Source of the DNA: M3007 sp964539805
GTDB lineage: Bacteria > Bacteroidota > Bacteroidia > Chitinophagales > Saprospiraceae
Assembly: GCA_964539805.1 (NCBI GenBank)
Contig: CAZIKN010000010.1
Span: 1-64,000, forward strand
Length of the DNA: 64,000 bases
Reading direction: 5' to 3'
Part shown: one piece after another, positions 21,501 through 27,280 of the stretch
Layout: the number at the start of each line of letters is the position of its first letter
Numbering within the stretch: the stretch's first letter is position 1
The notes under the pieces: generated by a model
Told to the model about the DNA's origin: nothing
What the model saw: the letters and a program-made list of their open reading frames with translations, nothing else
Database searches by the model: none
Translations under genes and position numbers: made by a program

Positions 21501-21960
21501 CGACGAACTCCGTTTCCACTCCAAAATGCACCATATTGCTGGTAACGTCCTTCATGCTGGCATCAAAAGAGGTCATGCGGACGCTCCCGTTGAACGTGAT
21601 GCTCATGTTGGCATCCAGCGTTGTGGAGCCGTAAATCTCTATCCGGCTGCCAAATCCGCCCCACACCGTCCCCGCAGGCACCCCCGTCCAGTCCATGTTT
21701 TTACACTTCGGAACCGTACTGCCGGCATCCACATTCACGGTGTACGCCGTGCCGCCGTTGGTGTCGCCAAAATAGACGTCGTCATCGGCCGTGGGTACGT
21801 TGGCGTGGTAGTGGGCGGGCAGGGTGGGGTTGGGTATTTTCGCCCAGTGGGTAGCGAACTGGCTCCATGCGCCGGAGCCGTTCACCCAGTAGTAGTCGAG
21901 GGCGGAAAGTTTCACGGTTGCCAGCATGAGGATTAAAGCGATGAGGTAAATACGGAGCAT
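9532..21960 (-). CDS. Giant (4142 aa) modular surface protein with cohesin-, dockerin-, PKD- and HYR-like domains and T9SS tail
   Basis: The signal peptide is about residues 1-20. Three roughly 400-residue modules follow, each opening with a YWVxxxGxWxxxxHW motif (near residues 23, 420 and 823). Then come Ig/PKD-like segments (about 1210-1480), a prealbumin-like plus dockerin-like segment with duplicated ILDILAIRRHILGI-type helices (about 1482-1610), and a cohesin-like beta-sandwich (about 1655-1790). Cys-rich HYR-related stretches lead to a tandemly duplicated block of about 490 residues (two TWTNDNPGIGLP PKD-like domains, a GRVxTExGxGVEDV domain and a dockerin-like pair per copy). Six HYR repeats opening with CPxN/CPxD (about 3560-4000) precede a T9SS sorting domain (about 4064-4142, LEIQPNPATS). 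It is probably a secreted adhesin or scaffold. Ligands are unknown; cohesin and dockerin labels rest on pattern only. Confidence 0.88.
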   Translation of the reverse strand: MLRIYLIALILMLATVKLSALDYYWVNGSGAWSQFATHWAKIPNPTLPAHYHANVPTADDDVYFGDTNGGTAYTVNVDAGSTVPKCKNMDWTGVPAGTVWGGFGSRIEIYGSTTLDANMSITFNGSVRMTSFDASMKDVTSNMVHFGVETEFVGTAGGWNFVGDFYANGRVNHEGGLIETNGWKVTIGAEFYGSYYNTTGKLHLGSSEFIMSGGTAYFRYATANFNAGTSHIKLFGAGAGLVGADNMASEMSFYDVSCFASGNYLLWGHINGTITFYQFGSIYAHSAYVIPELNNVIFLQDGNIWNELNYHHLTFTAGKTYTIHNYAGSTNGTDQTILPGGSLTALGAGTCSQFITIKSGQYGTHFNFVNNSGAKQTVHCAILEDCHATGSDPLEVLDGVDLGNNTGWIFTLPNPGIDLYWVGGAGDWNDPAHWSDTDGGAPGTCIPNGGSNVHFTALSGFSPGDQVTVTTDAYCKDMDWTGVTGEPKLKFNFNVNLHIYGSMTLAPPAAMGLEYDYDTNFGSKIRFRGSGTHTVITAGQFLDHYTIFEGAGLYKYGDAFNSKGSIIHLNGQLMTMGFPVNIYWWEANYIQGGYYPNPNTEAWLGDPLGGTSSTITLQNIGYPGYGCQFNNEYAAGRFHAMNSHIIVQGGGGNRIQTIAAGVTHDYWKVTFPNGTFERGNVLDKLTFTSRGNIDVQGYIHEVDFYENAVIRGNHQFDIITIRGGYFYRILDYNGLGSTQTINAGGTINVLNASCERLAYLYTDGPTTTAKIAKIGGSLNLSYVILDNVLPDLTTGATYSATNSIGIQPQVTADWNIANAAPRNLYWVGNSGTWHDPAHWSLTSGGAGGECPPTPQDNARFDAASGLGAGSVVDVTQVWAFCKDMDWTGVTSGAKFYTVDPGYTPNQIAVFGSLTFAPGMVNDFAGDFWMRAKGAATITSAGKHFKHNINFWEGMGDWTFMDPVSVDWAIAHHFGILRTNNQPIEVVATWSSSNYDGSRELFLGSTILKVFGEGAVYGIAHTEMNYNAGKLHSGASHLILGNTLGGRLVADSDDFFYNVTFVGPNSDWQGGNILKKLVFEKTGSSIYGNGTAKEAEFHDDFAFHVSHTFNSVRFYPGKRYTFTAGTTQTILPHNGVEGQFIAQGLPGQYIEMKSSDPSVPATIHMDDYNGTSTCTKYLFLTGMTHTGTEDIYVPTPGGNVFNNAGWQFFPCNPCPASIPVLDATASRTVTCVPGTAVLVLAGLKADEWAIWYTDPAATTNIVYNGGQVGPAGNRFEPTITGPVTYYARVYSDGGLCESTVVLSVDITITAPPAAFNMTGGGTVCAGSNGTPVGLDGSDLGVTYELYLNGVSTGATQLGTGNSLSFGLQTVSGAYTIVATPTGTACPAQMNGSAIITGNPNQAPNVNADTNAPFCLGISNLFLTEAGGQAISWYWTGPSSFSSPDNNPVIVNPNQGNSGDYTVVITAANGCTNQETIAVSFYTKNPDIHGNISRPDCGIPVPDVTVDLTLGANLTDLSDAAGKYEFLDLECNSTYLITPSRDGSDRDGVTILDILAIRRHILGIDLLPSPYRIIEADVDRSNTITTFDMQEIQKLILGITDEFPASASWRFVPDDFVFSNPLNPFQDPIPENELYDPLLNDSISDFYAMKIGDVVGCGVPNDPATVKFLASDETISACGEWVDITVEDFDNVFGFQFSLNWDDSQIEYVDWEFPIGGAPLPGLTASSIGITKVAMGKFSIAWTNTFPIGSGNSLPDGTVLLRLKFRPVGNQSGPAILSFTDMPALRQVIDNNFQPHGLLHDDGLLDWAAPLSTMTCNNNVTVYLDQNCEATLKPTDVLDGGPYKCADQYLLEIDKFPPFGNGPWVAPNFDINDLGKTYYFNISDISNGNACWGNVMIKDNTPPFILCNDATVNCNIDPPNIIDCQPFNLNWNDVVIFNDPNASPTKMIDREWIAVDLDGNLSTCISRISILLPGPSSGVGCSLVEPVSSNSCDAVFDLNDAINCLTQGAANLVVRFFQDAGLTQEITMPTSFVSSSRNVFVQITDNNTGCFSITTLQLTAADLTPPIADCTAPLTLSIDQNCQYQLAANALDNGSFDHCGTLYFKARRQDANSCQANDRFYDALQFCSEDVGKTLKVTLRVYDIVVPAGETALNVGSGHYTDCETEISIVDKIKPSCIPPQDVVVNCADFDPSLFAYGVVAADDNCCAGNSLEIQDKSQFDELCKRGVIIRGFRVDDCSGNSSICSQKITVEYAQDFYIKFPDDVLAQSCNAQNNYGEPETHNVDCELIAVSPVDHINPLAPDACYIIERTWTIINWCNFDPNIPCTVVPNPRPNAINNHPSNLIGPIVSETGAAAPWSPSVVSVTPNAAPNDYSAFWNTPSGCYQYTQIIKVLDAQEPSINCPTAAPSFCDQSANDAQFWNETYWINPATNAPDLSEAAVNLGITATDDCSGSNLNIRYLLFLDLDQNGTLETVVNSANLPPANTVFYGNAFNPNYSGGIARQFDERLVSANEQYRFALQITDNAPELTAQVRWNNQAAPNTYINPELPMGTHKIKWIITDNCGNERVCEYTFDIKNAVGTAAIIHAISNKSYCHAANVPQINFSSDNPNLLYSWTNDNPGIGLPANGTGAIPSFTAQNNGNSTQMANIIVSAYDPNGQLCPAPAPVLFSITVSPIPVADQPNNIVVCSGQNVLEQFTCNVAGATFNWINDNAAIGLPSSGSGSGLNFTPVNNGTVPITATITVTPKTGDNDPPSVLCVNGLLVNIAQHGTISIWATDFLNNYYDDQTPFNLLKVSIRKSGTGNGFPLDPSGNPIPNIRFDCSELGTQNVEVWVMDECGNADYCQTYVLIKDDGNHCGNGGGKMVTGRVATETGEGVEDVIVSITGPGISQSVFTNNDGFYSFNGILPNQQYEICLTKNDNPLNGVTTADLNLLADHLDGTLPFSSPYKIIAADADGQNQLPDQADADLIRDLILGVITVLPAPSWKFVPSDVVFPNPGNPFASPFPLGCKMVWVPDDVAGLDFIGIKTADFNNDVVPFAKNSHESRGMGNTACATCEGQPVSFTITIYPDVRVNTVADQTHCNGANTNEINFVSNAPDMVYTWTNDNPGIGLPTNGSGPIPAFLTQNTGNAPQTANIVVNCQCINPNYCAQAQILQFSITVLPTPSVKKVADVLVCNGKNIGPIPFDSNVPGLNFTWKNDNPDIGLPRSGYGPISAFAPINNTGVPITATITVTPQFGDNIPPTVVCANGLSANIMPTGFFTLWAGDVLAYAQDNQTPSNLLKFSIRKSGTGTGFPLDQLGNPVPNVTFGCTELGAQMVEIWAMDECGNADFCETYIVIQNGNGVCNTGLGKSVSGRVVTEAGDGVEDVQVTITGPGISLSVFTNNDGFYVFNGLPPNQQYEICLEYNIDPLNGVTTFDLSLLSQHILGTNLFNSPYKIIAADADLQNLAPDNDDVETLRKLILGIITTTPAPSWRFVPADFVFPDPANPFGSPFPQGCTTIFITNDIIGEDFIGIKTGDFNNTAVANTFTTNTVKRKMSSNNCTICTGAPISFTITVLPCLTCPKDVVKNTMPAKCGAVVDYASALVAYQNPPWSTTLLSGLPSGSMFPTGDTYVSWQVSDGANLGATCSFKISVKDAELPKLTCPDNIHKWTTPGQCSATVFFALKNISDNCASVSASVVSTSHPAVGTPWPTGAYAVTYEATDAANNKAQCTFQVKISDGQAPNITCPANQTRNTDANLCTAIINYTAIVSDNCPGASWATINPAHNSGAAFPKGISTVALRTTDASGMTRTCSFRVTVNDRQPPVLANCPPNQTLPNNPGSCGALFSYAMPTLTDNCSPAGNVLMINGLPSGSLFPKGSTNVVFKATDAAGNFGFCTMKVTVTDSEKPKINCPPNSSQHTETGQCNAKITYVTPVATDNCPGVSTALLSGLASGSSFPLGNTLVRWRAMDWSGGSEVCEFVVAVADNQPPAIACPPNTTVNGSGTPCAYPANQLASATATDNCAITSLGSNAPPNLPQGSHSIVWTAKDPGNLSSNCTHTVTVQCGTGPGEQAGKGTLGLEIQPNPATSIAVIITSGLPPQGGSLVLYDVWGKMLWQSPVGAGQHAVEFDVKTLPSGVYLVRLSTEVDALVKVLVVKM
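11280..14215 (-). repeat. Tandem duplication of about 1.47 kb inside the giant surface gene
   Basis: Two consecutive blocks share the same domain order and clear DNA similarity. Matching anchors are the GVEDV segment at 13325 and 11855 (offset 1470 bp) and the NDNPGIGLP segment at 14101 and 12634 (offset 1467 bp). Block limits are approximate. The copies have diverged, so this is an old duplication. Confidence 0.8.
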
Positions 21961-22237
21961 GAGATTAAGTGATGAATGATGAGTGATGAGTGATGAATGA
22001 TGAGTGATGAATGTTCGTCCTGACGCCCGCTACTACTAAGGGGGCGCGACGATATGCAGCATTGTCGGCGTTTCCCATATTTGCGCAGAAAGCCTTGTTT
22101 TGCCCAAAAATCAATTTGCTGTAAGTCCAAGGTTGCGCTGTTTATCTTATGTCAATCGAGGTTTCCATTTGTTACCCTTGTCCAAATAAAAAAAATAAAT
22201 TTCCCAACAAGCCTGCTACGCACCAAATAAGCGAGTT
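21961..22237. other. Divergent intergenic region with heptanucleotide repeat
   Basis: This 277-bp stretch separates the 4142-aa gene (-) from the TPR-CHAT gene (+). Its first 50 bp are a heptamer array (listed separately); the remainder is AT-rich toward 22180-22237. No convincing TAnnTTTG promoter was found on either strand. Confidence 0.5.
21971..22012. repeat. Six-copy heptanucleotide tandem repeat (GATGARY type)
   Basis: Six direct copies in the order GATGAAT, GATGAGT, GATGAGT, GATGAAT, GATGAGT, GATGAAT, ending 10 bp before the ATG of the 4142-aa gene on the minus strand. In that gene's mRNA it is an ATTCATC/ACTCATC tract in the 5' leader. Copy number could change by slippage. Confidence 0.85.
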
Positions 22238-25200
22238 ATGTTTGTCCAAAATCCAATATTGAAAGGCAGACGATCATATATTTTCATTTTTCATTCAGCA
22301 AGCCCATTGGGGGCAGGGTTTGCTATAGGTCTTTTTTTCCTGTCTTCCATGCTTATCCCGGGATGCCTGGAGTCCTCCTCCAACAAGCGACAAGTCGCCC
22401 GCACCGAGGCAGAAAGACTACTGCTCCGCGCCGATTCCCTTTTTGATATACGCCAGTTTTCACACAGCCTGCGTGCCTACCGTACGGCCACTACAGCTTG
22501 CCAACCGGGATCCCAACAATGGATATACGCCCAGCGACAGGTAGCGGCTAACCTCTGGCGCACCCACCAGGCCGATAGCGCCTTTGCCCTTTGTCAGCGT
22601 CTTTTACCCCGGGCCGAGGCCGATTTAGGAAAAAAACACCCTGAGATCGCACAACTTATGATCATACAGGGCAATACCCATTGCGACCGCCGCACAGATG
22701 ATGGCCTTGCGGCTGCCTTGGCCTGTTTTGAGCCTGCCCTGCGCATCTTGGAGGCCCACTATCCGCCCAAACATCCCGAAATCGCGCTGGGCTATGACCG
22801 CCTGCTTATCGCCTATTGGCTCAACGATGAGTATCCCAAAGCCCTCGACATGGCGCAACGCGCCTTTGAACATATAGATACATCCGATCTTGCCTCGCGC
22901 CCGGTGACCATTAAGCTACAGAGCCATAAGGGCCTCGTACTGCGCAGTGCGGGCCGCTATGCACTGGCACTAAAGGCCTTTGAGGAAGCCTATCGTTTAG
23001 AAGATAAAAGAGCAAGCAATACCCGCATTTCGGATCACCTGATGGAAATGGCCCAAACCCATACCGATATGGGCGACCCATACGAAGCGCTTTATCTCCT
23101 TCAAAGGGCCTTGGCCATAGAAGAGGCCCAGGGCGACCAAGGCACGAAAACCCCCGCTTATCTCCATGAATTTATGGGAAATGCCTACCGAAGTATGGGC
23201 CACCTGGATTCCGCTATCGCCCAATACCAGATCAGCCTGCTCCACTGGAACCCACAAATCGGCGATGACGTCAATGGCTATAAAGAAATCTCTCTTTTGT
23301 TGGGAAAAACATGGTTGGAAAAAGGCCAAACCCGGGAAGCCATCGGCGTTTTGGGCCACACGCTCCGCATAGCACAAAAGCATTTTGGGGCTGATAATTT
23401 TAATGTTTGCCCCATCCTGCAAGCGCTTGGCGAAGCGTATTTCGCACAATCAAAACTCGCAGATGCTGAGCGGCTTTACCGCCGCGCCCTGACAATAGCC
23501 TTGGCTAAAGTGGGGCAAAATCACCCCAAAACAGGCGAGTTGCTGGGCTTTTTGGCTGCTTTGCAACTCAAAAAAGGGCAAAAACAAAAAGCCCTTTCTA
23601 CCATAATACAGGCAGAAGGCGCATTTTATACCGCCACCTCACCCGCTTTTGTCACGGACTACATCGGTCTCATCAAGGCCAAACACTTAGAAGGGAAAAT
23701 TCTCCTGACTTATAGTGATAGGATGAGTCCAGTTCATCCTATCGCTGCAACTCATGTGACCGGGCCGGGCCATAGTGACAGGATGACTCGCAGTCATCCT
23801 GTCACTATGGCCATACAGGCCTTCAAGAAAGGCATTGAACTTGCGGACAGTGTGCGCCTTGGTCTTGGCAGTCAAATCAGGCCCTTGGCGGTGCAAAAAG
23901 AAGTGGTGGATATAGCAGAATCAGCGCTTGGCGCTTTATCGGTACAGGGAGACGGGCGCAAAGAGACCCTTAGTGATGCTTTCTTTTTTATGGAAAAAAG
24001 CAAAGCCGCTACCCTTAGGGCTGCTTTCCAAAAAGTGCTTGCACGCACGCAAGCGGGCCTTCCTGAGTCCGTCAGCCTGCAGGAGGAAAAATACAAGGCT
24101 AAATTGCGCTATACCCTTCAGCATCTTCAGGATGAAACAGCGGACACGGATGCCGGCACACGTTTGAGGCATATAGAAAGTTGTGCAAGGGCAAGGGCCA
24201 CATTAGATTCATTTGAGCAGGCGTTGGGACGGGCATACCCACAGTACTTCAGCTTAAAAACAGCCATTCAGCTGCCTCGTTTGGGTCAATTGGACACCTT
24301 TGCACGCGCACAGCAGCGCTGTGTGGTTTCCTTTTTTTGGGGTAAAACACATTGTTATGCTTTTGTAGTCGGTTCCAACGGCCAAAAGTGGCTCAATATT
24401 GGCCCCAGCGCAGCTGTAGAAGCCACTATTAGGGCTGTGCTAACGGCTGTGCGCCAGCCTCCTGCCATTTTTGTTTCCGATGCGGATGCATTGGCCCAAA
24501 TGCGGGGCTTTTGCACTGCCAGCTACCATGCTTTTCAGCAAATCATCCAACCGCTTGGCCTTTACAATAGCCAAAATTTGACGGTGATACCTGATGGGCC
24601 TTTGTATTACCTGCCTTTTGAGGCCCTGCTCTCGGCCCGGCCCGATGCCACAGCCATGCAGCATTTGGATTACAGAAACTTGCCTTATCTGGCCCTTGAC
24701 ATCGCCATCAACTTTGAAAACAGTGCGGAAATATTGTTGAAAACCGAACCTTTTACGCAGCAAAAGGTGAATTATGTCGGCTTTGCGCCAAGTTATGAGC
24801 ACAGCGGCCTTCCGATTCTGTATCATAACACGGAAGAAGTCCGTTTGGCACAAGCTCGCTTGGGCGGCAAAGTATTTGTGCAGGAGGCAGCCACTTGCCA
24901 AGCGTTTTACCGACATTATAGCGGGGCCGACCTGCTTCACCTTGCATGTCACAGCGTCATGGATGGGCGCAGCAATGAAAAGTCGTATTTTGCCTTTGCC
25001 CAAAATGGGAAAATCCATTGGTACGATCTTTACAACTTGCGCCTGCGAGCGCGTTTGGCCGTGTTGAGCGCCTGTAATACCAACGATGGAAGCTGGGCCA
25101 CCGGAGAAGGGGTCAGCAGCCTGTCCGCAGCCCTGCATTATGCAGGTTGCAAGGCCATGTTGGCCACGCGATGGCCTGTGAATGATGCCGCTGCAAGCCA

Positions 25201-25351
25201 GTATGTGGGCTTGTTGTTCGCCGCCTTGTCATCAAACGCAGGCAACCTAGGGCAAGCCCATCGGGAAGCGATCAAAAATTATATGAAAAACACCCAACAA
25301 ACGCGAAAATGTCACCCGTTTTATTGGGCCGGGTTTGTGGTATATGATTAG
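22238..25351 (+). CDS. TPR-CHAT caspase-like protease, predicted lipoprotein
   Basis: A 1037-residue protein. The N-terminus has a hydrophobic stretch ending in a lipobox-like LIPGC (C43), so an envelope lipoprotein is possible. Residues about 50-480 are tetratricopeptide repeats (kinesin-light-chain style, with LYRRAL and EAYRLE helices). Residues about 690-1037 are a CHAT domain: the likely catalytic dyad is H905 (LHLACHS) and C946 (VLSACNT), and the usual GEGVSSLS and ATRWPVND motifs follow. CHAT proteins are caspase/separase-like cysteine proteases, and TPR-CHAT proteins act as regulated proteases in some defence systems. Between the TPR and CHAT parts, residues about 492-525 are encoded by two palindromes (listed separately) that look like an in-frame insertion. 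It converges on a sigma/anti-sigma pair. The target is unknown. Confidence 0.88.
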   Translation: MFVQNPILKGRRSYIFIFHSASPLGAGFAIGLFFLSSMLIPGCLESSSNKRQVARTEAERLLLRADSLFDIRQFSHSLRAYRTATTACQPGSQQWIYAQRQVAANLWRTHQADSAFALCQRLLPRAEADLGKKHPEIAQLMIIQGNTHCDRRTDDGLAAALACFEPALRILEAHYPPKHPEIALGYDRLLIAYWLNDEYPKALDMAQRAFEHIDTSDLASRPVTIKLQSHKGLVLRSAGRYALALKAFEEAYRLEDKRASNTRISDHLMEMAQTHTDMGDPYEALYLLQRALAIEEAQGDQGTKTPAYLHEFMGNAYRSMGHLDSAIAQYQISLLHWNPQIGDDVNGYKEISLLLGKTWLEKGQTREAIGVLGHTLRIAQKHFGADNFNVCPILQALGEAYFAQSKLADAERLYRRALTIALAKVGQNHPKTGELLGFLAALQLKKGQKQKALSTIIQAEGAFYTATSPAFVTDYIGLIKAKHLEGKILLTYSDRMSPVHPIAATHVTGPGHSDRMTRSHPVTMAIQAFKKGIELADSVRLGLGSQIRPLAVQKEVVDIAESALGALSVQGDGRKETLSDAFFFMEKSKAATLRAAFQKVLARTQAGLPESVSLQEEKYKAKLRYTLQHLQDETADTDAGTRLRHIESCARARATLDSFEQALGRAYPQYFSLKTAIQLPRLGQLDTFARAQQRCVVSFFWGKTHCYAFVVGSNGQKWLNIGPSAAVEATIRAVLTAVRQPPAIFVSDADALAQMRGFCTASYHAFQQIIQPLGLYNSQNLTVIPDGPLYYLPFEALLSARPDATAMQHLDYRNLPYLALDIAINFENSAEILLKTEPFTQQKVNYVGFAPSYEHSGLPILYHNTEEVRLAQARLGGKVFVQEAATCQAFYRHYSGADLLHLACHSVMDGRSNEKSYFAFAQNGKIHWYDLYNLRLRARLAVLSACNTNDGSWATGEGVSSLSAALHYAGCKAMLATRWPVNDAAASQYVGLLFAALSSNAGNLGQAHREAIKNYMKNTQQTRKCHPFYWAGFVVYD
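23715..23812. repeat. Double palindromic (REP-like) element inside the TPR-CHAT gene
   Basis: Two hairpins with the shared core AGTGAYAGGATGA. The first pairs 23715-23726 with 23734-23745 (one G-T wobble, 7-nt loop). The second is a perfect 21-bp inverted repeat, 23768-23788 with 23792-23812, with the 3-nt loop CGC. The reading frame stays open through both and yields the similar peptides SDRMSPVHPI and SDRMTRSHPVT. The antisense frame also gives SDRMTASHPVT, as expected from a palindrome. Confidence 0.9.
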
Positions 25352-25730
25352 GGTTGGCATTTGATTGCTCCTGCTCTTTTCTAACGGTAGTTACTAAAAC
25401 AAGTGGTACATCAAAAAAAGTGGCTATTTGTTGATCTGTCCATTCAGGGTGGATTTTAAATATGGATATGAGCATTTTGCGCAAGCCTAATTCTACGCCT
25501 TGTGATATGCCCCGTTCCAATACTTCAAAATAGGAGCTTTTGGCACGTTGCTCCAATGGTTCAGGTAGTGTTTGTGCGAGTTCCCTAACTTCATTTTCTT
25601 TTAATGGTGATGCAACTTGGACGTAAAAAAATGTGGCATCGAACAAGAATAGTTTAAGTTCATCTGCCACGTTTTCGTCAGCAAAAGTAATGACTTGGTC
25701 GTGAGGATGTGCAATTGGGCTTGTAGCCAT
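25272..25730 (-). pseudogene. Probable remnant of an Rpn/PD-(D/E)XK transposase-like protein
   Basis: A 152-residue ORF. The segment from LAQTLPEPLEQRAKSSYFEV through GISQGVELGLRKML to DQQIATFFDVPLVL resembles the C-terminal part of Rpn/PD-(D/E)XK-nuclease-family transposase proteins, and the first 30 residues (HDQVITFADENVADELK) resemble their N-terminus. The nuclease core expected between them is missing. The last 30 or so residues are antisense to the 3' end of the CHAT gene, so the original C-terminus is also lost. It lies 15 bp downstream of the anti-sigma gene on the same strand and could be co-transcribed. Family assignment is tentative; it may be a small intact gene of unknown function. 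Confidence 0.4.
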
Positions 25731-25745
25731 TGTGCAAAAGTAGCA

Positions 25746-26471
25746 TTATTCTCCATTTCTGGCATCACGCAATGATACTAAAAGGTTTTTCGCTTTTTCC
25801 GCAAGAGGCCCACCGCTTTTTTGCGCTATAATCAATTGTTTTTCAGCATTTTTTACATCATCAAGCCGCAGATAGGCTAAGGCCAGATACCAATGTTTTT
25901 CCGCTGTTGCACCTATATTAACGCGGTTCAAATGCGCGATGGCACTATCGGGCTGCCCTTCCAAGAGCCACAATTGGCCTGTGAGCAGTTCGTAAGCGGA
26001 GGAGGGATGTGAGGGCTTGTTTTGTTGCAGCAGCTCCAGCACTAAGCGATAATCCTGTTGCCTGCAGGCGGCCTCTATTTTGTGAAAAACCGTGTCCGAT
26101 GGTAGCGCGGATCGTTCCGCCGAAAAATCAATATTGGGTTGAAAGTGAGCGGCGTACAAAGCGGCGGCACTGTCCGGTTTGGGCCTGTAAAGATACCAGG
26201 CCAAGCCGAGCAACAGCACAGCCAGCGCGGCGGCGATGAGCCACAACAACCGTTTTTTCCGCTGTTTGGTGCGGTACACTGCCAGGCCCTGTTGGAACTG
26301 ATAATGCAGTTGTCCCGACTTTTTACCCCTGATATCATTGCTGCGCAATTCTTCCCAAAGTTGCAATTTGCGGCGCAGATCAGGGTTGTCAGCCATTTGC
26401 TGTTCAAAAGCGGTGCGTATATCAGCCGGCATTGTACCCTCAAGGTAATCATCAAAATCAAAATTTTCCAT
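25746..26471 (-). CDS. Membrane anti-sigma factor-like protein with TPR-like periplasmic domain
   Basis: A 241-residue single-pass membrane protein. The N-terminal 70 residues (FDFDDYLEGTMPADIRTAFE, then LRRKLQLWEEL) have the composition of the cytoplasmic part of Bacteroidota anti-sigma factors. Residues about 74-95 form a transmembrane helix preceded by KQRKKR, giving an N-in topology. Residues about 120-235 are helical TPR-like repeats (DSAIAHLNRVN, HWYLALAYLRLDDVKNAEKQ). The gene begins 14 bp after the ECF sigma gene, as expected for a sigma/anti-sigma operon. Binding the neighbouring sigma factor at the membrane is inferred from gene order and architecture. Confidence 0.75.
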   Translation of the reverse strand: MENFDFDDYLEGTMPADIRTAFEQQMADNPDLRRKLQLWEELRSNDIRGKKSGQLHYQFQQGLAVYRTKQRKKRLLWLIAAALAVLLLGLAWYLYRPKPDSAAALYAAHFQPNIDFSAERSALPSDTVFHKIEAACRQQDYRLVLELLQQNKPSHPSSAYELLTGQLWLLEGQPDSAIAHLNRVNIGATAEKHWYLALAYLRLDDVKNAEKQLIIAQKSGGPLAEKAKNLLVSLRDARNGE

Positions 26472-26485
26472 ACTGAATCTCGTTG

Positions 26486-27043
26486 TTAAAATTCCTTAAA
26501 ATCTGGATCGTTTTGAATGTTCTGAATCAGTTTTTCTTTGCAGTTGTGCTTTCTTTTCCTGGTGTAAGCCTCACTGGAAAATTCCAGTATGTCCGTGATT
26601 TCCACAATGGATTTTCCTTCCAGCACCAAGTCCAGCAATTGTCTGCAGCGGTCGCTTAGGTTGGCCCAATGTTTTCGATACACAGTCAGGCGCTCTTGCT
26701 CCTCGATTTCGGCTTCCACGTCAAACGTATCTATATGTACACTGGTCCATGCTTTTGTTACCTTTTTATCATAATTTTTTTTTCGGTGTAAAATGTTCAA
26801 CCACTTGTACTTGCATATTGTAGCCAACAGTGCTCCGATGGAATGGGTAAGGATAAAGGCAGGGTCATGGGCTTTTCGCAGCAGGATTTCCAGTCCTTCC
26901 ATAAATACATCCTCAGCGTCCGACTCGCTGCCGCCATACTTTTTGATCAGGGCCAATAAGTGGGGCCAGTGCTTGTCAATCAGGATTTGCATGGCACTTG
27001 CATCGCCTTGGGCTATGCTCTTCAAGAGTTGCTGGTCTGTCAT
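26486..27043 (-). CDS. ECF-type RNA polymerase sigma factor
   Basis: A 185-residue sigma-70 family protein of ECF size. Residues about 10-85 match region 2 (DAEDVFMEGLEILLRK, then ICKYKWLNILHRKKNYDKK). Residues about 120-175 match region 4, with the helix-turn-helix LSDRCRQLLDLVLEGKS / IVEITDILEFSS and a basic end (RKRKHNCKEKL). It is the first gene of a minus-strand operon with the anti-sigma-like gene. The spacing and the neighbouring CHAT gene suggest that it controls this locus and possibly surface genes nearby (inference). Confidence 0.88.
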   Translation of the reverse strand: MTDQQLLKSIAQGDASAMQILIDKHWPHLLALIKKYGGSESDAEDVFMEGLEILLRKAHDPAFILTHSIGALLATICKYKWLNILHRKKNYDKKVTKAWTSVHIDTFDVEAEIEEQERLTVYRKHWANLSDRCRQLLDLVLEGKSIVEITDILEFSSEAYTRKRKHNCKEKLIQNIQNDPDFKEF

Positions 27044-27191
27044 TGTTTTATCGAAGCATTCGGTATCGTGTAAAAAATCTTCGCCTGCTGAATCGTGAAC
27101 GTATTATATTATGGCTGGAACTGATTTATGTTATAAAATGGTTGCACCTCAACCATGGAAGATGCAAATGTAAAACATCGCTCAGAGCGGA

Positions 27192-27224
27192 CAAAGGTAT
27201 AAAACATCCTACTGGGTATGTCAA
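27192..27224 (-). promoter_or_regulatory. Candidate promoter for the sigma/anti-sigma operon
   Basis: On the minus strand a TTG (27224-27222) is followed after 22 bp by TACCTTTG (27199-27192), fitting the Bacteroidota -33/-7 pattern. It lies about 150 bp upstream of the sigma ATG, implying a long leader. Confidence 0.35.
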
Positions 27225-27260
27225 GACGCCGTCGGCACTGGTTTTCAGCAAGATTGTTAC

Positions 27261-27280
27261 ATTCGGTCACAGACCCGAAT
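27261..27280. repeat. Imperfect palindrome related to that at 42161
   Basis: ATTCGGTC-ACA-GACCCGAAT pairs with a single bulged base. It lies about 50 bp past the stop of the 27330-34363 gene. A perfect relative, with TTCGGGTC arms, lies past the stop of the paralogous gene at 42187. It may be a terminator or a REP-like element. Confidence 0.5.

Noticed and set aside
21971..22012. CRISPR array
   Set aside because: Units are seven bases without spacers, and no cas genes are present.
24440..25138. Minus-strand 232-codon ORF opposite the CHAT domain
   Set aside because: The plus strand encodes the conserved CHAT catalytic motifs here; the antisense product has none.
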